64,000 nt of DNA from Ewingella sp. CoE-038-23 (GTDB lineage: Bacteria > Pseudomonadota > Gammaproteobacteria > Enterobacterales > Enterobacteriaceae): positions 167,984 through 231,983 of the forward strand of contig NZ_JAZHOH010000002.1 of the NCBI RefSeq assembly GCF_040419245.1, written 5' to 3'. The translations under genes and the position numbers were made by a program. The notes beneath the pieces are model-generated. The model was not told where the DNA came from, searched no databases, and saw only the letters and a program-made list of their open reading frames with translations. Below, piece after piece: positions 1 to 7,481 of this stretch. Within the stretch, counting starts at the first letter, position 1, and the number at the start of each line of letters is the position of its first letter.

Positions 1-116
1 AGGGTGCGGCTCATCGCCGAGGCGCTGAGACTCAGGCGGCGAGCGGCGGCGGCGACGCTGACTTCATTAAGCAGCACGTCGAGGGCGATAAGTAAATTGA
101 GATCGGGTTCAGTCAT
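1..116 (-). CDS. LysR-family transcriptional regulator, N-terminal fragment
   Basis: Only the first 38 codons lie in the window; the gene runs off the left edge. Read leftward from the ATG at 116, the protein begins MTEPDLNLLIALDVLLNE and continues into AAARRLSLSASAMSRTL, the typical start of a LysR winged helix-turn-helix domain (a helix, then a recognition helix with the SASAMSRTL pattern). It is divergent from the DHA2-type efflux gene starting at 260, and LysR regulators often control the divergent neighbour, so local control of that pump is likely. The effector cannot be judged because the ligand-binding domain is missing. Confidence 0.85.
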   Translation of the reverse strand, partial: MTEPDLNLLIALDVLLNEVSVAAAARRLSLSASAMSRT

Positions 117-259
117 GACGCGCGTTTTACTCCAGAGTCAGTCAAAGTGAGAAGGCGTCTGGTGCAGGTTATAAGTGCAAATGCTGCGCCTTCCGCCTTA
201 TCTCAGCGACGAGTATATTTGCTTCATCGACAACTTAATACGAGTGGTAAAGGCTATTT

Positions 260-1693
260 ATGGAATTATTCTCCAACCGACCCGGTGACGACGGCCTGCC
301 CGGCCGCGACCGTTTCTTCGCTATGCTAACCGTGATGACCATGGCGGCGATGGTGGTGTTCGACGGCTCGATGGTCAATATCGCCCTGCCGCAAATCGCG
401 CGCTCGCTCGAGGTTTCCGCCGCCGCCGCCGTTTGGGTATCGAATGGCTACCTGCTGTCTGCGGCGATGTCGCTGGCTATCTTCGCCGCCCTCGGCAGCC
501 ATATTGGCTTTCGCGCCCTGTTCAGCGGCGGCCTGATCCTGTTCACGCTGGCGTCGGTGGGCTGCGTGTTCTCTTCCTCGCTGGACATGCTGATCGCTAT
601 GCGGCTGCTACAGGGGATTGGCGGCGCCGCCACCTTGAGTATCGGCCCGGCCATTTTGCGCACCGTGTTCCCTAATCGCCTGCTGGGAAGAGTGCTGGGC
701 GCGAATGCCCTGCTGATCGCCGCCAGTACGGCCGTTGCCCCGATGCTCGGCGGCACCATCCTCGCCGCGCTAAGCTGGCAATGGCTATTTGCGATTAATA
801 TCCCACTGGGCGTCGTGGCGCTGCTTCTGGCTTTGCGCGTGGTGCCGGGCAAAACCAGCACGGTTCGCCACCCCTTTGATGTCGCCGGAGGGGCGCTGTC
901 TGCCATCACGCTCGGCGCGCTGATCATGGCCGCGAATAGCTTTTCCCATGCGGACAACGGCCATTTTTCATCGCAAACTCTGCTGGACGCTTTGGCCTAC
1001 GCCGTGGCCGCCATTGTGGCCGGGATAGCCTTTGTCTGGCGTCAGCGCCGGGCACCTAAGCCGCTGCTGCCTCTGGGCATGTTCGCCTCATCGCGCTTTT
1101 CTCTGGCGGCGCTCACCTCGTTGGCGTCCTTTGTCAGTCAGGGCATCACCTTCGTCGCCCTGCCGTTTCTGTTCCAAAACGTTTATGGCTATAGCGCCTT
1201 TACCTCGGCCCTGCTTTTCACCCCGTGGCCGATTGGCATTATCCTCGCCGCGCCGCACGCCGGGAGGCTGGCCGACCGCCATTCGCCAGCGGTAATTTCA
1301 ACCATTGGGCTGGGGATATTTGCGCTGGGACTGATTCTGCTCTCTTTGCTGCCAGAACAGGCGGCGATGTGGGATATCTGTTTGCGCAGTCTGATATGTG
1401 GCATCGGGTTTGGCTGCTTCCAAAGCCCCAATAACCGCGAAATGCTGGCCAACGCCTCGCGCGAAAACAGTGGCTACGCCTCTGGCGTGTTGGCGATTAT
1501 GCGCACCTTCGGGCAGTGTCTGGGAACGGCACTGGTGGGCGTGATTTTGTCGATTTCACTGAGTGATGCGGCGCACGAAGCTCAGGCGATTCATTTCAGT
1601 TTGTGGGTGGCGGTGATAGCCACGGGTCTGGCGATTATTGTTAGCCTGAGCCGCATTAGAAACACTCACCACCAGCCACTAAAAGACGCCTAA
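260..1693 (+). CDS. MFS drug/proton antiporter, DHA2 (14-TM) family
   Basis: This 477-residue inner-membrane protein belongs to the major facilitator superfamily. After a short polar N-terminus come repeated hydrophobic segments. The early segment has the DHA2 pattern FDGSMVNIALPQIARSL (about residues 34-50), and the antiporter motif C region appears as APMLGGTILAALSWQW followed by FAINIPLG (about 160-185). Family members export drugs, dyes or bile salts in exchange for protons; the substrate here is unknown. The gene is divergent from a LysR regulator, and the 143 bp between them should hold both promoters. It ends 20 bp before the convergent alaX-like gene. Confidence 0.88.
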   Translation: MELFSNRPGDDGLPGRDRFFAMLTVMTMAAMVVFDGSMVNIALPQIARSLEVSAAAAVWVSNGYLLSAAMSLAIFAALGSHIGFRALFSGGLILFTLASVGCVFSSSLDMLIAMRLLQGIGGAATLSIGPAILRTVFPNRLLGRVLGANALLIAASTAVAPMLGGTILAALSWQWLFAINIPLGVVALLLALRVVPGKTSTVRHPFDVAGGALSAITLGALIMAANSFSHADNGHFSSQTLLDALAYAVAAIVAGIAFVWRQRRAPKPLLPLGMFASSRFSLAALTSLASFVSQGITFVALPFLFQNVYGYSAFTSALLFTPWPIGIILAAPHAGRLADRHSPAVISTIGLGIFALGLILLSLLPEQAAMWDICLRSLICGIGFGCFQSPNNREMLANASRENSGYASGVLAIMRTFGQCLGTALVGVILSISLSDAAHEAQAIHFSLWVAVIATGLAIIVSLSRIRNTHHQPLKDA

Positions 1694-1713
1694 AAGCCAA
1701 GCCGCACGGGTGT

Positions 1714-2430
1714 TCAGGCAAATTCGTAACTGATTTTAATCCGCTCTTTAGCTTTGATTTTTCGCAGTTCCAACCCCCGTAATGCCTGGGTGGTGGCGGC
1801 ATGTGTGCCACCACAGGCTACCGGCACATAGTCGCCCAGACGCACAATGCGCATCTCTTCGTTTTGCGGTATAGACCCCGCCAGCTCTGGCCGCAGGCGG
1901 GCGATTTCATCAAAAGACATACTTTCAATGGTAACCGGCAAATCCTGCTCAATTGCCTCCGCCACCTTGCTGCGCACCTGCTCCAGCAGCTGATCGGCGG
2001 CTAAGGTACTGTTTCCAGTGAATTCCACATAGGCACCCGGCAAAAAGTGGTGGCCCTTAGCTGGCACCAAAGAGGGCATCAGAGTTTCCACCACGTGGGC
2101 AATTAAATGCCCTGCCGTATGGGCCAGCGACGCCCTGCGGCGGAACTCAGCGTCAATAGTTAAGGTCGCGAGCTGACCGATGTCGAGACTGACTTGGGGA
2201 TCTGCCAAGTAATGGCGCACTTCCCCGCCATGATTCAGCGTCTGACGCACCAAATGGCTTTGGCCATGCTGGGTCACACTGCCGTGATCCGACATCTGCC
2301 CGCCGCCCTGAGGATAAAAAACCGTCTGCTCGACCACAAAATAGCGCCCTTTTTCATCTTCGCCGGTGTGCAAGATTGGGCTTTCACAGGTGATAAGTTC
2401 AGGTTGAGTCCGGCTTAAAATGCGCGTCAT
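1714..2430 (-). CDS. AlaX-type alanyl-tRNA editing hydrolase
   Basis: A free-standing homologue of the AlaRS editing domain, 238 residues. It should hydrolyse mischarged Ser-tRNA(Ala) or Gly-tRNA(Ala) in the cytoplasm. The zinc-binding editing signatures are intact: HTAGH (His104 and His108) and CGGTH (Cys206 and His210). The N-terminal part has FYPQGGGQMSDHG (residues 38-50), the conserved editing-domain start seen in AlaX-M/L proteins. It stands alone, convergent with the DHA2 pump, and shares a 218-bp upstream region with the MarR-GNAT gene. Nothing in the protein looks damaged. Confidence 0.9.
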   Translation of the reverse strand: MTRILSRTQPELITCESPILHTGEDEKGRYFVVEQTVFYPQGGGQMSDHGSVTQHGQSHLVRQTLNHGGEVRHYLADPQVSLDIGQLATLTIDAEFRRRASLAHTAGHLIAHVVETLMPSLVPAKGHHFLPGAYVEFTGNSTLAADQLLEQVRSKVAEAIEQDLPVTIESMSFDEIARLRPELAGSIPQNEEMRIVRLGDYVPVACGGTHAATTQALRGLELRKIKAKERIKISYEFA

Positions 2431-2606
2431 GCGATGTTCCTCTGGTTTTTATTGGTGATTTTTTAACTGCAAACCTGAGTATGGCGCGGGTAAAAGGAGC
2501 TGGATTGTAAAAAATTGCACGGTAAAAGATTTTCAAATTCGCCGAGTGCGATTTGCAATAGCCTTTAGGTGAGACATTCCCAAACGATATTGACGACTCC
2601 TTTGCT

Positions 2607-2631
2607 ATATGGTTGTATAATACAACCATAT
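2607..2631. promoter_or_regulatory. 25-bp perfect palindrome, probable MarR-type operator
   Basis: Two 12-bp arms, ATATGGTTGTAT and its complement, flank one central A. The palindrome contains TATAAT at 2616-2621, which looks like the -10 of the gene starting at 2649; a TTGACG at 2590-2595 is the nearest -35 candidate, though its 20-bp spacing is long. MarR proteins typically bind palindromes of this kind over their own promoter, so autorepression by the adjacent MarR-GNAT protein is the simplest reading. Confidence 0.75.
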
Positions 2632-2648
2632 TTCAGAGATCGATTTCC

Positions 2649-3602
2649 ATGAGTTCAGCCCTCCAAATAGTTGAAGAAATCCGCGTCGCTTCCCGCAAAA
2701 TGGTGCGAGAGTTGGGTTTTATGCATAACACGCTGGCCGCCACCCAATACTCCCCGTCGGTGGTCCACACCCTGCTCGAAGTGGAAAACCATGGCTCCAT
2801 GACGGCGGCGCAGCTGGTGCAAATCCTCGGGCTTGAGAAGTCGAGCGTCAGCCGCATGCTGACTAAGCTGGTGAGCGCCGGTGAGCTGGAAGAAACGCCA
2901 TCTACCGACGACGCGAGGATCAAGCAGCTTACCCTGACGGCGCAGGGCAGGAAAACCGTCGAAAAAATCAATAGTTACGGCAGCCAACAGGTGATCGCCG
3001 CCCTGCAAAAGATGAATCCCCACCAGCAGCAGACCGTCTCACAAGGGTTGAGATTTTATGCCGAGGCGCTAAAAGCCTGTCGCCAAGAGAGCGAGCCGGA
3101 AAGCAAAGATCAGGTAAAAGTCATTTGTGGCTACCAGCCCGGAATGATTGGCCGCATCACTGAAATGCACGGCAGTTATTACGCCAGAGAACATAATTTC
3201 GGCAGCTTTTTTGAAGCCAAAGTGGCGGCGGGTCTGGCGGATTTCACCGGACGTCTGGATAAGCCGGGCAATCAGATTTGGCTGGCGATGCAAAATGGAC
3301 GCATTGTCGGCTCGGTGGCGATTGATGGTGAAGATCTGGCGAATGACGATGCCCACCTGCGCTGGTTCATCCTTGATGACGGCTGTCGCGGCAGCGGCGC
3401 GGGTAGAAAGTTGATTGCCGCCGCGATGCAATTCTGCGATGAACAAGGTTTCCCGGCGGTACAGCTGTGGACATTCAACAAACTCACCGCCGCTAGGCGT
3501 TTATATGAGTCCTTTGGCTTTGAACTGGCGAAAGAGTGGCAAGGCGATCAGTGGGGAAGCACTATCACTGAGCAGCAGTTTACTCGGGCCAAACGCGCAT
3601 AG
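2649..3602 (+). CDS. MarR-GNAT fusion: transcriptional regulator with acetyltransferase domain
   Basis: The 317-residue protein has two parts. Residues 1 to about 145 form a MarR winged helix (MTAAQLVQILGLEKSSVSRM, then a wing ending RIKQLTLTAQGRKTVE). About 160-317 form a GNAT acetyltransferase with the acetyl-CoA loop pattern DDGCRGSGAGRKLI and the C-terminal LYESFGFELAKEW. The ATG at 2649 is preferred because an upstream TTG at 2613 lies inside the operator palindrome. Such fusions are common in proteobacteria, but their substrates are mostly unknown. Its 3' end overlaps the convergent tetR gene by 23 bp. Autoregulation is likely. Confidence 0.88.
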   Translation: MSSALQIVEEIRVASRKMVRELGFMHNTLAATQYSPSVVHTLLEVENHGSMTAAQLVQILGLEKSSVSRMLTKLVSAGELEETPSTDDARIKQLTLTAQGRKTVEKINSYGSQQVIAALQKMNPHQQQTVSQGLRFYAEALKACRQESEPESKDQVKVICGYQPGMIGRITEMHGSYYAREHNFGSFFEAKVAAGLADFTGRLDKPGNQIWLAMQNGRIVGSVAIDGEDLANDDAHLRWFILDDGCRGSGAGRKLIAAAMQFCDEQGFPAVQLWTFNKLTAARRLYESFGFELAKEWQGDQWGSTITEQQFTRAKRA

Positions 3603-4194
3603 CATTGTCGACCAGCGCCATCATGGCCTCTTTCGACGCGCCCTCTTTGGCTTTGATCGACATGCCATTCAGCAGGGTGCTGAAGAAGCTGGCTAAGGCG
3701 GCGGGATCGGCAGTTTTCGGCACATCGCCGTCGACCATTCCCAGCTCTATGCGGCCTATGAGAGCGCATTCGGTTTCAAAGCGCGCGGCCTTAACAGCCC
3801 TTTGTACTGGCGAGGTGGACGGGCAGGAATTCACCGTCGAGACCACCAGCATGCAGCCCGGCGGGTTTCCTGGGCTGACATATCGCTCGGCGGCTTGCCG
3901 TAAAATGCGCTCAATGGCGGCCTTGGCGGTGACTTCTTTACAGGCTTCCACCTGATAATTGCCCGGCCCTTTGATATAGCGATCCACCGACTCAAGAAAC
4001 AGCCGCTCTTTATCTCCAAAGGTGCTGTAGACGCTCGGCGTGGTGATTTTCATCGCCTCAAGCAGTTCGGCCATCGACGTCGTTTCATAGCCATGCAGCC
4101 AGAACAGGCGCATGGCCTGCTCCAGCACGTCTTCGCGATCGAAAGACTTAGGTCTGCCGCGTTTCTTTAATGTGGAAGATTTATCTGTGTTCAT
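3580..4194 (-). CDS. TetR/AcrR-family repressor, probable regulator of the adjacent MFS pump
   Basis: A 204-residue regulator starting MNTDKSSTLKKRGRPKSF, with an HTH at about residues 30-55 (TTSMAELLEAMKITTPSVYSTFGDKERLF), the classic TetR DNA-binding domain. The C-terminal ligand domain contains NPPGCMLVVSTVNSC. The ATG at 4194 is preferred to an in-frame upstream codon at 4230, since the intervening residues do not resemble the family. It lies 47 bp downstream of the DHA1-type pump gene on the same strand, so the two are probably cotranscribed from the promoter that carries the 26-bp palindrome at 5521-5546. Confidence 0.88.
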   Translation of the reverse strand: MNTDKSSTLKKRGRPKSFDREDVLEQAMRLFWLHGYETTSMAELLEAMKITTPSVYSTFGDKERLFLESVDRYIKGPGNYQVEACKEVTAKAAIERILRQAAERYVSPGNPPGCMLVVSTVNSCPSTSPVQRAVKAARFETECALIGRIELGMVDGDVPKTADPAALASFFSTLLNGMSIKAKEGASKEAMMALVDNAMRVWPE

Positions 4195-4241
4195 AACTCC
4201 GATTCTAAAAGATGCCCCCTGACGCAGCAAGCAGCGACCTA

Positions 4242-5441
4242 TCAGACCCGCACGGCGGGCCGCGGCCGGGTGAAAAGCACAATGACCGAGGCCAGCAGGG
4301 CAAGAACTCCGCCGAGCATAAAGGCACTGCTGGTGCCGATACTGTCAGCCAGCACGCCGCCGAAGAACGCGCCGCTCGCCAGTGAAATCTGGAAAATAAA
4401 TACGATCAATGAGGATCCGGTTTCAAACTGCTCAGGCGCGGCCTGATAAACCCAGATATTCAAACATACTGGCATAGCGCCAAACGCCAGCCCCCACATA
4501 ACAATCAGGAAGGATGCCGTCAGCGCGCTGTCGCTAAGCTGGGAAGCGCCGACCACCGCCACACCCATGAGTAGCAAACAGGCCAAAAGCGTGTGCTTCA
4601 CGCCGACGCTCTTCACCATCACTTCCGTCAGGAAAGTCCCGACCAGTCCCGCAAGACCATAAGCCATGAGTAATAGAGAGAGATCTGACGCCGATAACCC
4701 GAGCTGAAAACGCAGCCACGGCTCGAGGTAGGTATAAGCCGAGAACTGCGCGGCGGCCATGAACAGCGCGATGATCAGCCCATAACGCACGCCGGAGATC
4801 TTCGCCACGCTAAATAGGGTGCTGGCTTTTATCGACTGTCTGGCCGGGAGCGAGGGCAGCGTCGCCCATTGCAGCAGAAAGACTCCGATGGCCAACACCG
4901 TATTGAGGGTAAATGCCATCCGCCAGCCAAGAATATCGCCGATAAATGCCCCAGCGGGCACCCCGGCGACAGTCCCCACCGCCACGCCCGCCGAAATCAG
5001 CGAAGTGGCTCTTGCTCCCTGCTCTTCAGGCACTAGGCGGCGGCCCGCAGGAATGGCAAAAGACCAAAATCCCCCAACGGCGACTCCCAAAATGATACGA
5101 CCGATCAGCAAAACTCCAAAAGAGGGTGCGAGCATCGCCGCCGCGTTAGAGAAAATCACCAGCGCAGACAAGAACAACAGCAGAGTGCGGCGATTCAGCT
5201 GGCGGGAAAACAGTATCAACAGGAGCGCCGAGGCTGCGGCCGCCAGCCCCGGCAGCATCACCGCCAGCCCTGCCCGCCCCTCGCTGACATTCAGCGAATG
5301 CGCAATGGGGGTCAGTAAGCCTATAGGCAAGAATTCAGTGTTAATCAAAACAAAGGTGCCGAAGCCGAGCGAGATAACACTCAACCATCGTTTAAATGCA
5401 GAAGCGTTAGGCTGGGCGTCCAGGGAAGTGCACTCAGTCAT
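4242..5441 (-). CDS. MFS transporter, DHA1 (12-TM) family
   Basis: A 399-residue inner-membrane transporter related to the SotB/NepI/AraJ-type sugar or purine efflux group. The first membrane segment contains GFGTFVLINTEFLPIGLL, the family hallmark (about residues 27-44). Motif A is present as FSRQLNRRTLLL, and the motif C region as GVAVGTVAGVPAGAFIGD followed by LGWRMAF. It is the first gene of a probable two-gene operon with the downstream tetR. Its promoter region (5442-5560) contains a perfect palindrome. Substrate unknown: export of a toxic metabolite or drug is the default inference. Confidence 0.87.
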   Translation of the reverse strand: MTECTSLDAQPNASAFKRWLSVISLGFGTFVLINTEFLPIGLLTPIAHSLNVSEGRAGLAVMLPGLAAAASALLLILFSRQLNRRTLLLFLSALVIFSNAAAMLAPSFGVLLIGRIILGVAVGGFWSFAIPAGRRLVPEEQGARATSLISAGVAVGTVAGVPAGAFIGDILGWRMAFTLNTVLAIGVFLLQWATLPSLPARQSIKASTLFSVAKISGVRYGLIIALFMAAAQFSAYTYLEPWLRFQLGLSASDLSLLLMAYGLAGLVGTFLTEVMVKSVGVKHTLLACLLLMGVAVVGASQLSDSALTASFLIVMWGLAFGAMPVCLNIWVYQAAPEQFETGSSLIVFIFQISLASGAFFGGVLADSIGTSSAFMLGGVLALLASVIVLFTRPRPAVRV

Positions 5442-5520
5442 AAAAGGATCCTGAAGGTTTTAAAGTGAGGGAAGCTAGATATCGGGGCTATGAAACGGCA
5501 TTCAGGGCCAAGCGTCAATA

Positions 5521-5546
5521 AATTACGTAATGATCATTACGTAATT
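5521..5546. promoter_or_regulatory. 26-bp perfect palindrome, probable TetR operator
   Basis: The left arm AATTACGTAATGA is exactly mirrored on the other side, giving a fully self-complementary 26-mer about 80 bp upstream of the DHA1 pump start. TetR-family dimers bind such sites, and a tetR gene is the downstream partner in the operon. Substrate-induced derepression of pump plus repressor is inferred. Confidence 0.75.
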
Positions 5547-5665
5547 ATTTAGCTGATTATTCGCTAAGTCACTGCCCACGCCTCGCCAACACATCCGCCC
5601 TGCTAAAGCTTGCTCCAAAGGGGCTCTGGCGCTATTTCAGCCGCTAAACTTACAGGTTGCACTTA

Positions 5666-5684
5666 CAGGAAATTCTTCCACGTA
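5666..5684 (+). repeat. Isolated iteron copy, 18.8 kb from the origin
   Basis: CAGGAAATTCTTCCACGTA matches the iteron consensus of the replication origin at 24.5-25.4 kb (CAGGAAATYTYTCCACAT). Its first 17 bases are the same as the iteron at 24546, apart from one base near the end. No other copies surround it. It may be a relic of an origin carried in with the neighbouring toxin-antitoxin module, or a functional distal Rep-binding site. Confidence 0.7.
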
Positions 5685-5713
5685 TTAGTATGTTGTAACT
5701 AAGCAATTTCAAG

Positions 5714-5749
5714 GTAATGCGTTTGCATTGTACAATGCAAGTGCATTAC
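5714..5749. promoter_or_regulatory. 36-bp nested palindrome, probable PrlF operator
   Basis: The core is a perfect 18-bp palindrome, TTGCATTGTACAATGCAA (5723-5740). It is flanked by GTAATGC on the left and GCATTAC on the right, so the whole 36 bp is self-complementary apart from two bases in each arm. It ends 58 bp before the prlF start. Type II antitoxins autoregulate through such sites, and the AbrB-type N-terminus of PrlF is the expected binder. Confidence 0.7.
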
Positions 5750-5807
5750 ACTTTGACCATGCTTTAACCAACAACCTTGCGGATCTTTGAGAGCGGGAGA
5801 ACGAAAC

Positions 5808-6146
5808 ATGGTGACTTTGAAAATGGCTGACGTGTCTCTGCGTGCTGAGTCTCGACTTACCGAACGTAGCCAGACCACGATCCCTGCGTCGATTCGTGAT
5901 GCACTGAATCTGAAAGCCGGTAAACACATCGAGTATTCCCTGTTGCCCGGCGGGCAAGTTATCTTATCAAGAAAGGACGACAATCAGGACGATCCTGTCG
6001 TGGCTCAATTCCTGGCATTCCTTGAAAACGACATGGCGAAAAATCCGCAGCATATCCATGCTGTGCCGGAGGCGTTGTGGTCTGACATTAAGGAACTCAC
6101 TGCTGGCGTTGAGATTGATTTGGACGCGCCACTTACGGACGATTAG
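5808..6146 (+). CDS. prlF: PrlF (SohA) antitoxin of the PrlF-YhaV module
   Basis: A 112-residue antitoxin with an AbrB/SpoVT-like N-terminal DNA-binding domain. RAESRLTERSQTTIPASIRDA matches the E. coli PrlF region with QTTIPAPVREAL, and LLPGGQVILSRKDD matches its ILPGGQVF strand. The acidic C-terminus (VEIDLDAPLTDD) is also PrlF-like. It should neutralise YhaV and repress the operon. The ATG at 5808 follows GGGAGA, giving a good ribosome site; an upstream in-frame TTG is not needed. The toxin gene follows after 12 bp. The 36-bp palindrome upstream is the probable operator. Confidence 0.93.
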   Translation: MVTLKMADVSLRAESRLTERSQTTIPASIRDALNLKAGKHIEYSLLPGGQVILSRKDDNQDDPVVAQFLAFLENDMAKNPQHIHAVPEALWSDIKELTAGVEIDLDAPLTDD

Positions 6147-6158
6147 TGGGAGATTGCA

Positions 6159-6575
6159 GTGGAATCTTTAGAAATTAATGGCTGGAAAATTTATTTTAAT
6201 GCGTGTTTTACCGAGCAAATTTTAAAACTTCGGCAGGAAGTCAACGCGCTCAAAGCGTCTAATCCGCATGATTATTTTAACAAGCGCCCGACGAAATTGC
6301 TGGCGGCAATTATGCAAGTCATCGAGCGCGTGGCTTCAGACCCACTGGGCGCGCAATTCAGGCAGGGAAGTACCTTAGGGCCAGAAAACAAGCATTGGTT
6401 TCGCGCTAAATTCCTTCAGCAATATCGCTTATTTTTTCGTTGTAGTGATAAACACAAAGCGATTGTTTTTGCGTGGGTGAATGATGAAAAAACAAAACGC
6501 GCCTATGAATCCAAAACCGAGGCCTATAAGGTGTTCGAGAGAATGCTCAATGCGGGTAATCCGCCTGACGATTAA
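6159..6575 (+). CDS. yhaV: YhaV ribosome-associated RNase toxin
   Basis: The toxin of the pair, 138 residues beginning with a GTG codon after GTGGGAGA. Conserved YhaV blocks are present in order: INGWKIYFNACF, KRPTKLLAAIMQVIE, QYRLFFRCSDKHKAIVFAW, VNDEKTKRAYESKTEAY and VFERMLNAGNPP. YhaV is a RelE-superfamily translation-dependent ribonuclease. E. coli YhaV is 154 residues and continues past the PPADW motif; this one stops right after NPPDD, so it lacks the usual C-terminal tail. Whether that reduces toxicity is not clear. The module sits at the edge of the AT-rich microcin island. Confidence 0.92.
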   Translation: MESLEINGWKIYFNACFTEQILKLRQEVNALKASNPHDYFNKRPTKLLAAIMQVIERVASDPLGAQFRQGSTLGPENKHWFRAKFLQQYRLFFRCSDKHKAIVFAWVNDEKTKRAYESKTEAYKVFERMLNAGNPPDD

Positions 6576-6718
6576 TTAATCGTATTTTTATTTATATATT
6601 TATTTAACTAATGGAATAAATAAATTCATTCATCAAAATAATAAAAAATAAATATTGAGTATAATAAGAATTTGAGGTATTAAAAGAACAAGGGATAATT
6701 TTCTTAAGGATCTATTTC

Positions 6719-7000
6719 ATGGACTCATTAGGATTTAATTTTTCGTCTTTTTTTATCTGTATTATGTCTTATGTTATATTTCTCAAAACCAGAGGGAAGA
6801 ATCTTAGCAACATCAATTGCTTTTTTTTCCTTTTGTTTGCGACCTTTGTTATTTGTTTCTTCCATCCCCTTACAGTTCTTTTTTTTAATAACAACCCATT
6901 ATTATGGAAGGTTTTTTTGTTCGATTTTTTAGGAACACTTCTAGCATCGTTAGCATTTAACATTACACTACTTTATTTATATAAAAAGGTGAGAAAATGA
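6719..7000 (+). CDS. Small three-TM membrane protein, candidate immunity protein for microcin A
   Basis: A 93-residue, strongly hydrophobic protein with three predicted membrane helices (about residues 6-22, 33-55 and 64-88) and a basic tail KKVRK. I do not recognise the family. Its stop overlaps the start of the microcin-like gene by four bases (ATGA), so the two are translationally coupled. Small inner-membrane immunity proteins are the normal partners of class II microcins (Cvi for colicin V is also small and membranous). It is very AT-rich like the surrounding island. The immunity role is an inference from position and topology. A ribosome site, AAGGA, lies at 6706-6710. Confidence 0.72.
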   Translation: MDSLGFNFSSFFICIMSYVIFLKTRGKNLSNINCFFFLLFATFVICFFHPLTVLFFNNNPLLWKVFLFDFLGTLLASLAFNITLLYLYKKVRK

Positions 7001-7311
7001 AAGAGTTAGAATGGTCCCAACTTAATGTTATATCTGGAGCACAATCCGATATTAACAATGCGAACTCACAATTATTAAATGACATTTCTAGTAATATTGC
7101 TTGGGGCGCCGGAATGGGTCTCATAGGTGGCCCGATGGGTGCTTTAGCTGGCGGTGCTGGTGGAGCCTTACAAACAGTAATTCAAGGAGCTTATAAACAT
7201 GGAAGCGTTAATGTGCAAATGCCACAAGTTCCAATGAGACCAAGCTGGGGAAGTCCCGCCCCTAAACTTTGCAACCCACCAGCTATTACCTCTGGTTGCC
7301 CACATTACTAA
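6997..7311 (+). CDS. Microcin A: colicin V-like class II microcin precursor
   Basis: A 104-residue precursor. The leader MKELEWSQLNVISGA has the double-glycine-type pattern of colicin V (MRTLTLNELDSVSGG) with a GA cleavage pair, so processing should occur after Ala15. The mature part has a Gly/Ala-rich membrane-active core (WGAGMGLIGGPMGALAGGAG, residues 36-55) and a C-terminal Cys pair, Cys92 and Cys101. These sit in KLCNPPAITSGCPHY, which strongly recalls the disulfide loop of colicin V (RLCNWSPNNLSDVCL). It is unlike colicin V in most other positions. The C39-peptidase exporter at 12044 would cleave and secrete it. The target and receptor are unknown. Confidence 0.85.
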   Translation: MKELEWSQLNVISGAQSDINNANSQLLNDISSNIAWGAGMGLIGGPMGALAGGAGGALQTVIQGAYKHGSVNVQMPQVPMRPSWGSPAPKLCNPPAITSGCPHY

Positions 7312-7332
7312 TATCCATAGTTACCTTTAAAT

Positions 7333-7359
7333 AAAGGCCACATAAAAATGTGGCCTTTT
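7333..7359 (+). terminator. Rho-independent terminator after microcin A
   Basis: A 10-bp perfect stem, AAAGGCCACA pairing with TGTGGCCTTT around a TAAAAA loop, followed by TTC. It lies 21 bp after the microcin A stop codon, so the immunity-microcin pair is a closed transcription unit. Confidence 0.85.
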
Positions 7360-7481
7360 CTATAGAGTAGTACAATCCCACGTCATCTCCCCACATAATA
7401 AGATTCTGCTGATTTTTGCTTGAAAAACAGCGATGCTAACAACCAGTTAATACAATTGCCATTAGCTGCAAAGGACCCAGA

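Noticed and set aside
448..957. Leftward frame of 169 codons inside the DHA2 pump gene
   Set aside because: Lies wholly opposite a well-supported membrane-protein gene and shows no recognisable domain.
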